Source of the DNA: Marinobacter confluentis
GTDB lineage: Bacteria; Pseudomonadota; Gammaproteobacteria; Pseudomonadales; Oleiphilaceae
Direction: 5' to 3'
Assembly (NCBI RefSeq): GCF_004785685.1
Contig: NZ_SRPF01000003.1
Location: forward strand, 62,001-126,000
Length of the DNA: 64,000 bases
Position numbers and translations under genes: made by a program. The notes beneath the pieces were generated by a model. It had not been told where the DNA came from. It saw only the letters and a list, made by a program, of their open reading frames with translations, and searched no databases. Of this stretch, positions 44,389 through 55,218 are shown one piece after another (position 1 is the stretch's first letter; every line of letters begins with the position of its first letter).

Positions 44389-47331
44389 ATGTGTGATCAG
44401 GTGTCAGTAATGAACGCGAATGTCCGACAAGCAATATCCGACCTCCTGGACCTGTCCGCCAGTGCCGGAGGTTATCGCTGGATGGCGGTTCTTGCGGACC
44501 TGTCCCCCGACGCTGTCGTACACCCTCCGGAAGATCACGGTCGAATCAGCCCTTACCTGAATGCGCGGAAAGAGTTCCTGAATCACGCGGCCGACGAGCC
44601 CGTTGACCTTGGTACGCTGATTCCTGCAACCGGGCTTCACGCCGACCAGCCGGGCACAGACAGCTTCCAGCCGGGGTTTTTTACGGCCATTGGGCTTTTC
44701 GATAAGGCCGGTAACAGGCAGGGCTCGCTGATTGCCCTTGATAGCAGCCCTAAAGAGCTGAGCGAACGCCAGAAAACGGCCATTGCGCGGATTGCCAGGC
44801 TTGCGGAAACACACATTGAAGCTGGCGCCATTGAAGACCTGAACCAACAGCTACTGAGCCAGAGCAGCCAGGTCGCGTTCCTGTCAGAAATCGCCCGGCA
44901 GATCAGCAACGGTGTTGTCGTCACCGATGAAAACGGCCTGGTTACGTGGGTCAACCGCGGCTTCGAGAAAATCAGCGGTTACCTTTTTGATGAAATGGTC
45001 GGAAAGAAACCCGGCACCGTGCTTCAGGGTGAACTGACAGACCCCGAAACCATTGCCTGGATGGGCAAGTGCCTGGCGGAAAGAAAACCTTTCACCGTAG
45101 ACCTGATCAACTACCACAGGAACCGGACTGCCTACTGGGTCCGGATTCAGTGCCAGCCCCTGGAATCCGGCAACGGCGCCCAGAGAGGCTTTATCGCGAT
45201 TCAGACAGATATCAACGCCGAGAAGCACAACCAGGAACGATTCGAACACAGTCTCAGGCTCAACCGCGCCATACTGGAAACCCTGTACGATGCTGTTATC
45301 ACCACCGACATCCGCGGAAAGATCCGCACGGCCAATCCAGCGCTGGAGACCATGTTCGGCTATCCGGAAAAAGACCTGATCGGTAAACCCATCTCAAAGC
45401 TCATGCCTCCGGACGTCGCCAGCCACCACTCCGGCTACATGAAAACCTATGCGGCCGGCCAGTCAAAATCCATTGAAATCATGGGCAACGCCAGAGCGGT
45501 TCAGGGACTCAGGAAAGATGGCTCCCGCTTTCCTCTGCGCATTGCCGTTACCGAAACGACCGTAAATCACGAACGCCTGTTAATTGCGGCCATCCACGAC
45601 ATCAGCGCAAGCGAAGAAGCCAAAGCAGACCTCCAGCGGTTCAGAAAAACCCTCGACAGCACGCTAGACTGTGTCTTCATGTTCGAGGCTGACAGCCTAA
45701 AGTTCTTTTATCTGAACCGGGGCGCCGTCAACCAGCTGGGCTACACCCGTAAAGAACTGCTGAACATGCACCCTTATGACATCAAGCCTCATTTTCCGGA
45801 GAAAACCTTCCGGAAAATGGTGGCGCCACTGGTCAACGGTAAGGTGCCCCGGCTCAATTTCCAGACAGTGCACAGACACAAGGATGGCCATGACATACCG
45901 GTGGACGTTTCTCTGCAATACATCAGGCTGAAGAACGAACCGCCACGCTTTATTGCCATTGTCCGGGATGTTTCCGAGCAGCAGCGTCATCAGAAGGAGA
46001 TTGAACACCTGGCCTATTTTGACCCGCTGACCAATCTGCCTAACCGACGGCTCATTCGCCAGCGTCTCAAAGAATCCATGGAAACCAGTTCCGAGTCCGG
46101 TTGCTTTGGGGCCGTTCTGCTATCAGACCTGGACGACTTCAAGAACATCAATGACACCCTTGGCCACCGCCATGGCGACGATTTTCTGGTGGAAATTTCC
46201 AGCCGTTTCTCCGCCGTGCTGGGGCAGGACAAGTCCCTGTCGAGACTCGGTGGTGATGAGTTCCTGATCGTACTCAATACGGATCAGCAGGACCGCAGCG
46301 CCGCGATCCAGCAGGTCACCGACGTTGGGCGGCAACTCCTTGCGGCGTCGGTCCAGGCCACAGAAACACTGGGCAGCGCCCGGCCGGTTTCCACCAGCAT
46401 CGGGATTGTTCTGTTTGACGATACATCGGTATCCGCCAGCGAATTGATGCGCAGAGCAGACATCGCCATGTACGACGCCAAGCGCAAGGGCAAGAACAGC
46501 TTCAGCATTTTTGATAACGCGATGCAGCAAAGCCTGCTTGACGAGCATACCCTGACCGCGGACCTGAACATTGCCCTGGGCCGCACCCACGAAATCGAGC
46601 CCTGGTTCCAGCCAAAAGTTGACCAGCTAGGCCGTTTCACCGGCTTCGAAGCGCTGGTGCGGTGGAACCACCCGGAGCGCGGGCTGATGAACCCCGGTGA
46701 CTTCATCGATCTGGCCGAAAGAAAAAACCTGATCATACCGCTGAGCGACCACGTTCTGCGCCACGCCTGTCAGCAGATGAGCGACTGGCGCCGGCAGTTC
46801 GACATCGACAGCTGGACGGTGTCGGTAAACATCAGCCAGAGCCAGCTGGCAATGCGGGATTTTCCTGAAAAAGTGGAGAAGGTGCTGGCTGCCACTGGCC
46901 TGCCGGCGCGCGCCCTGTTGCTGGAGATTACCGAGACTGTGGTGGCGGAAAACATCTACCACAGCATCCGCCAGATGGAGCTGATCAGGGCTCTGGGCGT
47001 ACAGTTCTCTCTGGACGATTTCGGCACCGGCTATTCGTCGCTGTCCTACCTGCGCCAACTGCCCATCGATGAGCTCAAGATCGACAAAACCTTCGTCGAC
47101 AGTTTGCTTCACGACGAGGAAGGTTACGCCATCGTCAGAGCCATACTCAGTCTCGCCCACAGCCTGAAGCTTTCGGTGGTTGCCGAAGGCATCGAAGAAC
47201 AGCCGCAATGGCAGGAGCTCAAGACACTGGGCTGCGAGGGCTTCCAGGGTTACCTGTTCAGCCGCCCCTGCCCGGCGAGCCAGATTACCGAGGAACTGGG
47301 CAAACAGGGTCTGACGATCACGCCCGGCTAG
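44389..47331 (+). CDS. PAS-GGDEF-EAL c-di-GMP signalling protein
   Basis: 980-residue soluble protein. Residues 1-160 look like a divergent GAF-type domain. PAS domains lie at about 165-285 (SNGVVVTDENGLVTWVNRGF), 295-410 (DAVITTDIRGKIRTANPALE) and 425-535 (DCVFMFEADSLKFFYLN). The GGDEF domain (545-710) keeps GGDEF near residue 620, and the EAL domain (725-970) keeps EAL in GFEALVRW near 753 and the DDFGTGYSSLSYL loop. Both catalytic sites look intact, so net activity cannot be predicted. ATG at 44410 is an alternative start. No membrane segment; the signal sensed is unknown. Confidence 0.93.
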   Translation: MCDQVSVMNANVRQAISDLLDLSASAGGYRWMAVLADLSPDAVVHPPEDHGRISPYLNARKEFLNHAADEPVDLGTLIPATGLHADQPGTDSFQPGFFTAIGLFDKAGNRQGSLIALDSSPKELSERQKTAIARIARLAETHIEAGAIEDLNQQLLSQSSQVAFLSEIARQISNGVVVTDENGLVTWVNRGFEKISGYLFDEMVGKKPGTVLQGELTDPETIAWMGKCLAERKPFTVDLINYHRNRTAYWVRIQCQPLESGNGAQRGFIAIQTDINAEKHNQERFEHSLRLNRAILETLYDAVITTDIRGKIRTANPALETMFGYPEKDLIGKPISKLMPPDVASHHSGYMKTYAAGQSKSIEIMGNARAVQGLRKDGSRFPLRIAVTETTVNHERLLIAAIHDISASEEAKADLQRFRKTLDSTLDCVFMFEADSLKFFYLNRGAVNQLGYTRKELLNMHPYDIKPHFPEKTFRKMVAPLVNGKVPRLNFQTVHRHKDGHDIPVDVSLQYIRLKNEPPRFIAIVRDVSEQQRHQKEIEHLAYFDPLTNLPNRRLIRQRLKESMETSSESGCFGAVLLSDLDDFKNINDTLGHRHGDDFLVEISSRFSAVLGQDKSLSRLGGDEFLIVLNTDQQDRSAAIQQVTDVGRQLLAASVQATETLGSARPVSTSIGIVLFDDTSVSASELMRRADIAMYDAKRKGKNSFSIFDNAMQQSLLDEHTLTADLNIALGRTHEIEPWFQPKVDQLGRFTGFEALVRWNHPERGLMNPGDFIDLAERKNLIIPLSDHVLRHACQQMSDWRRQFDIDSWTVSVNISQSQLAMRDFPEKVEKVLAATGLPARALLLEITETVVAENIYHSIRQMELIRALGVQFSLDDFGTGYSSLSYLRQLPIDELKIDKTFVDSLLHDEEGYAIVRAILSLAHSLKLSVVAEGIEEQPQWQELKTLGCEGFQGYLFSRPCPASQITEELGKQGLTITPG

Positions 47332-48160
47332 CCTGGCACAGACGGCAGAAATACAGACGACGGCTGGCAACACGCACTTTCTCAATCGGGCCATCACACT
47401 CGTGGCAGGCCTGGCCGTCGCGGTTGAACACCATGTGGCGGCGCTGGCCAAAGGTCCAGCCCGCCTGTTTCAGGCGTTCTGCCCGTTCCGGATCGTTGGT
47501 CACGCCCTTTAGCCGATAGCCCCGCTGAAGCATTTCCAGGATGGCCTCCGCCAGCCGTTCCTGGTCGATGGCACTCAGGTCCTTTGGCCTTGTGGACGGC
47601 GCAAGCCTGGTCTCAAACAGGATTTCGGAACGCAGGTAGTTGCCTATCCCTGCCACAAAACCCTGATCAAGCAACAGGCCACCCAGGGCGCGCCCGGCGA
47701 ATCGTTTGTCGTTAAATACCGCCAACACGTCCTGAACGCCAACCGGCTGATTCAACGGATCGGGACCCAAACGACCCAGGTACTCGACCTGACCCAGATT
47801 TTCTGGCCTCACCAGCTGAATATCTGACGCACTGTACAGACGGGCCGCCTTTTTCCCGCCAAACACCGCAAAGCGCAGCTGGCGATTGGTGCTCGGCTCC
47901 CGGTCCGCTGAGCCCATGCGCCATTTGCCGTAAAGCTGGTTATGGCTGTATACACACCAGGGGCCATCAGTGTCCGTGGCGGAGAAAAACACCAGCACCG
48001 CCTTGCCCCGTGCCTCTACGCTGGTGACTGTCCGGCCCGCCAGCAACTGTTCGAACTCCTTGAAACGCTCGAATGCGAAGAACACCTGCTCTGCGGTCCT
48101 GCCGCCGACTGCTTTATCAATATCGTCCACCATACGGCGAATTTCGGGGCCTTCGGGCAT
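47318..48160 (-). CDS. nei: Endonuclease VIII-type DNA glycosylase (Nei)
   Basis: Removes oxidised pyrimidines and nicks the abasic site. 280 residues, starting MPEGPEIRR with the catalytic Pro2 and Glu3. The helix-two-turn-helix segment QGFVAGIGNYLRSEILF and a C-terminal zinc finger (CHECDGP...FCRLC, CxxC pairs 16 residues apart) are in place. VYSHNQLYGKW is typical of Nei rather than MutM. The end overlaps the convergent GGDEF-EAL gene by 14 bases. Confidence 0.92.
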   Translation of the reverse strand: MPEGPEIRRMVDDIDKAVGGRTAEQVFFAFERFKEFEQLLAGRTVTSVEARGKAVLVFFSATDTDGPWCVYSHNQLYGKWRMGSADREPSTNRQLRFAVFGGKKAARLYSASDIQLVRPENLGQVEYLGRLGPDPLNQPVGVQDVLAVFNDKRFAGRALGGLLLDQGFVAGIGNYLRSEILFETRLAPSTRPKDLSAIDQERLAEAILEMLQRGYRLKGVTNDPERAERLKQAGWTFGQRRHMVFNRDGQACHECDGPIEKVRVASRRLYFCRLCQASRA

Positions 48161-48311
48161 AGCGTCTGTCTCGCGAATTTCTCAGGGGTTTTCTCGGCGA
48201 TCTCATTGTTTCTGTTTGGGGTTTACGTCAGCAAACGGCAATTGGATACCCGCGATTCCAATCGGTGGCAATCGTGCTAGTCTCATCGTTCAACGATGCA
48301 AAGGCCAAATC

Positions 48312-49058
48312 ATGCGAAAAAATATTCTGATCACCGGCGCCAGCTCCGGCCTGGGCGAGGGCATGGCCAGGGAATGGGCGGCCAGAGGCTGCAACCTGGC
48401 GCTCTGTGCCCGCCGTGCGGATAAACTTGAAGCCCTGCAGCGGGAATTACAGCAAGCCTATCCAGAGATCCGGGTGCTGGTTCGCGGCCTGGACGTGTGC
48501 AACTACGAGCAGGTATTCGAGGTGTTTCGCGGGTTCAGGGAAGAACTGGGCAGCCTGGACCGGGTCGTGGTCAACGCCGGCATTGGCAGCTCGCAACCCA
48601 TCGGACGCGGCCATTTCGAGGCCAACCGCCAGACCGTGGAAACCAATGTGATCGGCGCGATTGCGCAGAGTGAAGCGGCCATGGAAATTTTCCGGGAGCA
48701 GAACAGCGGCCACCTGGTGTTGATGTCATCCGTCAGCGGGGTGCGCGGGTTCCGCGGCCCACTGAATGTCTATGCCGCGACCAAGGCGGCAGTGGCGTCA
48801 CTGGCCGAAGGCCTGCAACTGGATACCCGGGGCAAGCCGATCAACGTCAGCAACATCATGCCCGGCTACATCCTGACGGACATAAACCGGAGCACCAAAA
48901 ACGCGCCTTTCCGGGTGGATCTGGACACCGGCGTCAAGGCTCTGGTCAAAGCCATTGACGCCGAAAAACGCTGTGCCTACGTGCCCTGGTGGCCCTGGAC
49001 GCCGCTTAGCCACGTACTCAAAGCCATGCCGTTCGGCCTGTTCGCCAGGGCCATGTAA
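48312..49058 (+). CDS. Short-chain dehydrogenase/reductase
   Basis: 248-residue Rossmann NAD(P)-dependent oxidoreductase. The start is the ATG at 48312 (MRKNILITGASSGLGEGMA), the cofactor TGxxxGxG motif; the longer frame upstream is the antisense of nei. NAG appears in VVNAGIGSSQ, the catalytic Ser in LMSSVSGVRGF and YxxxK in VYAATKAAV. The substrate is unknown. The last 30 residues (WWPWTPLSHVLKAMPFGLFARAM) are hydrophobic and may attach it to the membrane. Confidence 0.9.
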   Translation: MRKNILITGASSGLGEGMAREWAARGCNLALCARRADKLEALQRELQQAYPEIRVLVRGLDVCNYEQVFEVFRGFREELGSLDRVVVNAGIGSSQPIGRGHFEANRQTVETNVIGAIAQSEAAMEIFREQNSGHLVLMSSVSGVRGFRGPLNVYAATKAAVASLAEGLQLDTRGKPINVSNIMPGYILTDINRSTKNAPFRVDLDTGVKALVKAIDAEKRCAYVPWWPWTPLSHVLKAMPFGLFARAM

Positions 49059-49077
49059 TTCCCGGGACACTGACCAA

Positions 49078-49770
49078 TCACTGAGGGAGTTTTCGGGAAA
49101 ATTCGTCAATCACCGACTGGTCCATTTCGGGTCGGAAAGCCAGGTAAACAGGCCCACTGCTGATGGCCTTATCGGAGTATTCAATCTGATCAGTGATGTT
49201 AAGCTCTACCGCCTGGCTGACCGCTGCATGGTAATTGGCCAGCATCACATCGATTCGACCGAGCAAGAGCATGCCCAACCCGGCCTGAATGGACGGCATG
49301 TCGACTTTGTCGAAATTTGTGGATTCCCGGATTTCCTGGGAATAGGAATAGCCGGGAGACACACCTACCTGCAAGCCACTCAGGGACTCAATACCCTGAA
49401 AGTCGAAGCCGGAGCCCGCCGGAGACACCACCACGGTGCGGCTTAATAGCAGCGGGTGATCAGGAAATCGGTAAATTTCTGCGCGCTCGCGATTGAAGCC
49501 GATACCGATGATGCCGTCCCGCTGGCCCAGCCTGACCAACTGCAGGGCCCGCTTCCACGGCATGAATTCAAGCTCAACCGAATACCCCATATCCTCCAGG
49601 GTCGAACGGGTCAGCTCCCAGAGAACCCCCTCGGGCCCCGACGGGTTGTTGTCAATCAGTCCGGGCCATTCTTCGGTGACCAGTCTCAATGATTGGTCTG
49701 CCAACGCTGACGAACAAAAGCACCAGAGTGACACTGCAATAACTGACAACCAGGGTGCTTTTTTCGTCAT
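49078..49770 (-). CDS. Orphan family-3 periplasmic solute-binding protein
   Basis: 230 residues with a signal peptide ending CSSALADQS. The type-3 binding fold is recognisable in LRLVTEEWPG, YSVELEFMPWKRALQLVRLGQRDGIIG, SGLQVGVSPGYSYSQEI and LLLGRIDVMLANY. Such proteins bind polar amino acids or related molecules. No ABC permease or ATPase is nearby. It starts five bases after the chemoreceptor stop on the same strand, so the two are probably cotranscribed. Confidence 0.87.
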   Translation of the reverse strand: MTKKAPWLSVIAVSLWCFCSSALADQSLRLVTEEWPGLIDNNPSGPEGVLWELTRSTLEDMGYSVELEFMPWKRALQLVRLGQRDGIIGIGFNRERAEIYRFPDHPLLLSRTVVVSPAGSGFDFQGIESLSGLQVGVSPGYSYSQEIRESTNFDKVDMPSIQAGLGMLLLGRIDVMLANYHAAVSQAVELNITDQIEYSDKAISSGPVYLAFRPEMDQSVIDEFSRKLPQ

Positions 49771-49775
49771 ACCAG

Positions 49776-51329
49776 TTACTTGAACCTTACGACGAGCTCG
49801 TGCAGGTCGCTGGCGATACGGTCCATTTCTTTCGAACTCTCAGTGGATTCTTCGCCCTTGGCCAGGTTCTCGGAGGCCAGGGTAGAAATCTGTTCCACCT
49901 GCTCGTTGATCTGATCCGCCACCTGGGCCTGCTCTTCCACAGACGCCGCCATCTGGGTGGCCATTTCGGCGATGACATTGACCGATTCCGCGATTTCGCC
50001 AAGAGTCTGCTCCGCTTCCAGCATTTTCGCCAGGCCACTGTCTGCCGCAGCATTGCCCTCTTTGGCGATTTTCACCGAATTCGTAGAGCGGGACTGGAGC
50101 GTGTCGATAATGCCGTGGATTTCGCTGGTGGAATCCTGGGTCCGACGGGCCAGGTTACGCACTTCGTCCGCAACCACCGCGAAGCCGCGGCCATGCTCGC
50201 CCGCACGCGCCGCTTCAATGGCGGCGTTCAACGCCAGAAGGTTGGTCTGCTCTGCAATTTCCTCGATGATCTTGGCCGCGCCGGCAATTTTGCTGGTTTC
50301 AGACGCCAGTTCCTGCACCGACTCGCTGATGTTGTGCACGGTCGATTTCAGGTTTTCGATGGAAACCCGGGTGGCCGCCACAACTGACGAACCCTGGGTC
50401 GCAAATTCCCGCGCACCTTCTGCCTTCGACGCCGTTTCCTGAACGTTGGAGGATACCTCGGCGATGGTCTGGGACATTTCGTGAACCGCCGCCGCCACCT
50501 GTTCCGTTTCCGCCTGCTGTTTGCGAAGTGTCTCCTGGGCCTCGTACATGATTTCCAGACCGTGCATGGCACCGGTTTTCGCCTTGTCTGCAGAATCCTC
50601 GAGGCGGGTCAGCACCGCATCCAGGTGCGACTGCTGGGCCCGAACGGCCACCTTGATGCGCCCCAGCTGGAGGTCATCATCGGTGTAGCTCATGGCAGCA
50701 AGATCATCAGTGAACGACTTGTCCATCAGCCCGGTAATCGATTTGATCAGGTGCCGCTTGGACAGGTTCATCCAGACCGCATAGGCGACCACGCCCAGCG
50801 ACAGCACAATTTCCGAAGCAACCTGATAATCCAGAAAAAACAGACCGCCGGCCACCAGAAACACCAGTGCCAGAAGCACAGCACTGGGACTGAATTTTTT
50901 CCAGATCGGAAGACCGGATTTCCCGTTACGTATTTTTGCGTAGAGTCTGTCGGCCCGTTCAACGTCAGCCCGATTCGGGCAGGAACGCACGGATTCATAG
51001 CCCACCACTTCACCGTTTTCCGTCACCGGCGTAACGTAAGCGCTGACCCAGTAAAAATCCCCGTTCTTGCGACGGTTCTTTACCAGACCCATCCACGGCC
51101 GCCGGGCCTTGAGGTGCGACCACATGTTCTCATAGGCTTCCGGCGGCATGTCCGGATGCCGAACAATATTGTGGGGCTGGCCAATCAGCTCTTCCCGGGT
51201 AAAACCGCTAATCTCAACAAACGCATCATTACAGTGCTGAATCTTGCCTCTGAGGTCCGTCGACGAGATCAGTTTCTGGGATTCCGGAAACGTACGCTCG
51301 TTGTTGGTTACGGGAAGGTTTTTACGCAT
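49776..51329 (-). CDS. PAS-containing methyl-accepting chemotaxis protein (Aer-like)
   Basis: 517 residues from the ATG at 51329 (AAGGA upstream). An N-terminal cytoplasmic PAS domain of the Aer kind ([50 protein letters not shown]) is followed by two close membrane helices near residues 150-200 with almost no periplasmic loop, and a signalling hairpin with the invariant [35 protein letters not shown]. It is likely to sense redox or energy state through a flavin in the PAS domain. The PAS cofactor is assumed, not shown. Confidence 0.92.
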   Translation of the reverse strand: MRKNLPVTNNERTFPESQKLISSTDLRGKIQHCNDAFVEISGFTREELIGQPHNIVRHPDMPPEAYENMWSHLKARRPWMGLVKNRRKNGDFYWVSAYVTPVTENGEVVGYESVRSCPNRADVERADRLYAKIRNGKSGLPIWKKFSPSAVLLALVFLVAGGLFFLDYQVASEIVLSLGVVAYAVWMNLSKRHLIKSITGLMDKSFTDDLAAMSYTDDDLQLGRIKVAVRAQQSHLDAVLTRLEDSADKAKTGAMHGLEIMYEAQETLRKQQAETEQVAAAVHEMSQTIAEVSSNVQETASKAEGAREFATQGSSVVAATRVSIENLKSTVHNISESVQELASETSKIAGAAKIIEEIAEQTNLLALNAAIEAARAGEHGRGFAVVADEVRNLARRTQDSTSEIHGIIDTLQSRSTNSVKIAKEGNAAADSGLAKMLEAEQTLGEIAESVNVIAEMATQMAASVEEQAQVADQINEQVEQISTLASENLAKGEESTESSKEMDRIASDLHELVVRFK

Positions 51330-51561
51330 CGCCAAGGTCCTTATTAAAAACGGAAACAACCGCTGAAATTGCCAGTATAGTTAACGGCAAAACAACGATA
51401 CCCTTGAGTCGCTTTTAAACATATATTTGACTGTGACATTTATTCTGCACCACAAAAGCGCAGTCCGGACTGAGCGTCTATACTTACCAGATTCCCGGTA
51501 ATACCGTAGCGACCGTATCCAAGAACCAGTGGGCAATGCGCCAACCCAACAATAATCAGTA

Positions 51562-54500
51562 TTGGATCGTAAAATTACAGTGGATAAGCCCAGTCGCGTT
51601 TCAGAGCAGGTCATCCTGACGTCTGCTGACCAGCTTCAGCACTGCGAAAGCGAAGACATCCGACACCCGGAGATGGTCCAGGCGATCGGCGCTGTCCTGG
51701 TGGTCGATTGCCAGACCGGCTATCTGCTGCGCTGGTCGGAAAACACAGAGCAGCTACTGGGCCTTAAAGGGTTGAAAGAAGGGCTCAACCTCAGCCAGGC
51801 CATGCCCGCCATTGGTGCCGCCCTCTCGGCGTCGTCCAGGTCCCATTATCCATCGGAAAAACCCAGACACATCGGAACGATCGAAACTTCCGGCCGGGGC
51901 GACTCCGGCGGTTTATCAAGCCGGGTTGAACTACTGGAGCATTTCGCCACATCCGGGACACGCTGCCGAATCATTGAATGCCTGCCGCTGGATGACTCGA
52001 GCAATTCAGAAAACGGTCAAATCGAACCCTTGCTGGAAGCCATTCGTGTGATCGAGGCAACCACCCACCTGGATGACCTGTTACAAAAAAGTGCCACTGC
52101 CGTTCAGGCATTCTCAAAGTACGATCGGGTCATGCTGTATCGGTTCGACGATGACTGGCACGGTGAAATCGTTGCCGAAGCCTGCGAGCCGAGCCAGAGC
52201 CTCCGGTTTCTGGGGCAGCATTTTCCGGCCAGTGACATTCCAGCCCAGGCGCGGACACTCTACGAGCGCAACTTGCTCAGAATCATCGGCGACGTGAACG
52301 CTGACCCGGCCAGGCTGCTGCCGACAAAGCCTGAAAAACAGCACCTGGATCAGTCCTTCTGTTTACTGCGTGCGCCCTCGCCCTTTCACCTCGACTACCT
52401 TAAAAACATGGGGGTAGGCGCAACGCTGACCGTTTCAATCATTGTCGACGGAAAGCTTTGGGGAATGCTCTCCTGCCATCATGGAACGCCCAGAACACCC
52501 CCGTATCACGTACGTTACACCCTGTTGATGGCCATGGAAGTACTGGGGCGAATGATTGCCAGGCAGGTCGAGAATCTGTCCCGGATTCAGACTGCAGAGA
52601 ACCAGCTTGATTTTGTTCAGAGGCTAAAAAAGATTGAGGTTGGCCTGGAAAAACAGGACAACGTCGATGAAAACGGTTACCTGATTCTGCTTGAATTTCT
52701 GAAACAGTGGTTTGATGCAAGCCACGCCACCCTGTTCATGGCGGGCGCGCGATTCGGGGACGCTTTGACGCCGGAGGCAGAAGGCTGGCTGGTCCGTAAA
52801 GCCAATGACGGCACCGGCCCCCAGTCAACCTGCAAAGCAAGCCTCTGGCCGGAATGCCGGGGCCTGGTCGATACCAGCAGCATTGGCGGCGTTGCCTTTG
52901 GCCCGATCAAGAATTTCGCCAGCTGCTGCCTGATAATGGCCCGCCCCATGCTGAAGTTCAGTCGGGTCTGGGCTGGACGTCCTGACAGCTACACCACCCT
53001 GCAGACACGAAGCGGCGACCAGGTTCTGGGCGCCAGGCGCTCCTTCGCCCTCTGGCGCGAGGAGGTGCAGGACCAGTCGGCACCCTGGCCGGAAGGCTGG
53101 GAAAAATGCCTGGAGGGCGCATCCAACGCCATTACCAACCATTACTACCGAATCAGGATCAGCAATCAGCAGGAGCAGGCCAAAATAGTAGGGAAAGCCC
53201 TTGAAACCATGCCTGATTTTGTCTTGATAACCTGGGCTGAAAAACTGGCCCCGTCGGGCCATCGGCCTATAACCTATGCCAATCCCGCCCTTTGTGATGC
53301 AACTGGCTACACCGAAAAAGAGCTGTTGGGTCAGTCTGCCGATATTTTTCAAGGCGAGGGAACAGACCGGACCGAGCTGGCCCGAATTTCGGCGGCGCTG
53401 AAAGAGTTCAAACCTGTCGTCGCAACACTTAAAAACTACACCAAAAGCGGTTCGCCCTACTGGATCGAAATCAAGATCGTTCCGATTTTTGGCAAAGCGG
53501 GGGAGGCCACCCACTTTGTCAGTGTCCAGCGGGACATTACGGAACAGCGGGCTCTGGAAGCACAGGTGCTGGACCGCGAGCGGGCCATGACGGCGATCCT
53601 GGACACCATCCCGGAAATCCTGGTGGATCTTGACCCAAACGGGTTGATCAACACGGTCTACTCCGGTAACCATAACCTTTTCGGTCAACCTCTGAATGCC
53701 TTTACCGGTAAAACGCTGGCGGAAGCGCTGACTCCGGAAATCAGCGATCAGTTATTGGCTTCCGTCGAGCAGGCGCAAAAGCAGGATCTGGAGTTCGATG
53801 CCCCCGGCGACTATGGCTTCTATCTTGCCAGAATCGCGGCGAAGAAAACCGGCAGTTCCAATCAGCATGCCGGTTATGTCTGCTCATTGACCAACATCAG
53901 CGAACGTCGAAAAGCGCAGGAGCAGGCTCAGTACCGATCAGAGCATGACAGCCTGACAGGATTATTGAATCGGGCGGGTCTGAAAAAACACCTGGATGAA
54001 CTGTCCTTGATCAGCGATCAGCACGTGGCAGCCCTGTTTATTGACCTCGATAGATTTAAAACGATCAATGATGTCCACGGCCATAAAATCGGGGATTCAA
54101 TACTCTGCGAAGTGGCCTCCCGAATCCGCTCCTCGGCGGCAAAGAGCCATATCATTTCCCGAATAGGTGGCGACGAATTCATTGTTTTGGTGACCGCCCA
54201 GGCCAACCATTCTGAGGCTGTGAGGAAGGCTGAAACATGCGCGATATCCATCAGATCTGCTATTGCAGCACCCTACTGGCTGGGCGGCATCAGCTACGAG
54301 ATTGACTGCAGCATCGGTATCGCGGTTTCCGACGACGTGCCGGATTACCACCTGGATCTGATGGCCTGTTCTGACCTGGCTATGTACACCGCCAAGAAGG
54401 AAGGCGGCGGGCGCATACAGATCTTTGAGCGTTCCATGCATGAAATTGCCCAGCAGCACCACCGCCTGGAAACAGACCTGAGCAATACCTTGAGAACGGA

Positions 54501-55218
54501 TAGCGAAGGACTTGAGTTACACTACCAACCCATCGTGAAGGACGTCGAAGAAATCGTTGGTTACGAAGCACTGATCAGATGGAACCACTGCGATTTCGGG
54601 CCAATTTCTCCAGCGGACTTTATCCCTGTTGCCGAACAAAGCAGCCTGATCGTTGAGCTGGGCAACTGGGTCCTGGCAAAAGCCTGCGCAACCCTGGCAG
54701 AGTGGAGCCGCATACCGGCCAACAAACATCTGGTTTTATCCATCAATATCAGTGCCCTGCAGATTCAACAGCCAACATTTGTCGATCAGGTTCTGGCATG
54801 TCTGAGACAGGCGGACGTGCGGCCTCAAAACCTGAAGCTGGAGATAACAGAAACCCTGTTACAGTACGATCTGGATGACACAATCGAAAAGATGCGACAG
54901 CTGAAAGAAGCGGGGCTACAGTGTTCACTCGATGACTTTGGTACCGGGTTTTCCTCCCTGTCCTATCTGCAAAAACTGCCGATTGACGAAGTAAAAATAG
55001 ACCTGCAGTTTGTCCAGGCCATGCGCACAGACCCCAATGCCGAAGCCATCGTCAAGCTGATCATCAGCCTGGCGCAGACGCTTGAGCTTCGAGTGGTTGC
55101 GGAAGGGGTCGAAAGCCGAGAGGAATGGGGACTACTCAAACAGCTCGGCTGTCATTATTTCCAGGGTTACCATTTTGGAAGACCCCAGGCCAAAACGGTC
55201 GACTCCCGGCCATGCTGA
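51562..55218 (+). CDS. Bacteriophytochrome with PAS-GGDEF-EAL output
   Basis: 1218-residue light sensor. PAS domain about 20-130 with the biliverdin-binding Cys28 in LQHCESEDIRHPE; GAF domain about 165-335 with FPASDIPAQAR and SPFHLDYLKNMGV; PHY domain about 345-520 with the tongue WAGRPD and ARRSFALWREEV (the common PRxSF Pro is Ala here). One PAS at about 550-670, a second diverged PAS to about 785, GGDEF (motif near 868, RIGGDEFIVL) and EAL (GYEALIRW near 1000). Both output sites look intact. TTG at 51562 is the longest start; GTG at 51580 is possible. It overlaps the heme oxygenase gene by seven bases. Confidence 0.93.
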   Translation: MDRKITVDKPSRVSEQVILTSADQLQHCESEDIRHPEMVQAIGAVLVVDCQTGYLLRWSENTEQLLGLKGLKEGLNLSQAMPAIGAALSASSRSHYPSEKPRHIGTIETSGRGDSGGLSSRVELLEHFATSGTRCRIIECLPLDDSSNSENGQIEPLLEAIRVIEATTHLDDLLQKSATAVQAFSKYDRVMLYRFDDDWHGEIVAEACEPSQSLRFLGQHFPASDIPAQARTLYERNLLRIIGDVNADPARLLPTKPEKQHLDQSFCLLRAPSPFHLDYLKNMGVGATLTVSIIVDGKLWGMLSCHHGTPRTPPYHVRYTLLMAMEVLGRMIARQVENLSRIQTAENQLDFVQRLKKIEVGLEKQDNVDENGYLILLEFLKQWFDASHATLFMAGARFGDALTPEAEGWLVRKANDGTGPQSTCKASLWPECRGLVDTSSIGGVAFGPIKNFASCCLIMARPMLKFSRVWAGRPDSYTTLQTRSGDQVLGARRSFALWREEVQDQSAPWPEGWEKCLEGASNAITNHYYRIRISNQQEQAKIVGKALETMPDFVLITWAEKLAPSGHRPITYANPALCDATGYTEKELLGQSADIFQGEGTDRTELARISAALKEFKPVVATLKNYTKSGSPYWIEIKIVPIFGKAGEATHFVSVQRDITEQRALEAQVLDRERAMTAILDTIPEILVDLDPNGLINTVYSGNHNLFGQPLNAFTGKTLAEALTPEISDQLLASVEQAQKQDLEFDAPGDYGFYLARIAAKKTGSSNQHAGYVCSLTNISERRKAQEQAQYRSEHDSLTGLLNRAGLKKHLDELSLISDQHVAALFIDLDRFKTINDVHGHKIGDSILCEVASRIRSSAAKSHIISRIGGDEFIVLVTAQANHSEAVRKAETCAISIRSAIAAPYWLGGISYEIDCSIGIAVSDDVPDYHLDLMACSDLAMYTAKKEGGGRIQIFERSMHEIAQQHHRLETDLSNTLRTDSEGLELHYQPIVKDVEEIVGYEALIRWNHCDFGPISPADFIPVAEQSSLIVELGNWVLAKACATLAEWSRIPANKHLVLSINISALQIQQPTFVDQVLACLRQADVRPQNLKLEITETLLQYDLDDTIEKMRQLKEAGLQCSLDDFGTGFSSLSYLQKLPIDEVKIDLQFVQAMRTDPNAEAIVKLIISLAQTLELRVVAEGVESREEWGLLKQLGCHYFQGYHFGRPQAKTVDSRPC

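Noticed and set aside
47970..48311. 114-residue extension of the SDR
   Set aside because: It reads antisense to nei and is Ser-rich without homology; the Rossmann motif begins right after the ATG at 48312.
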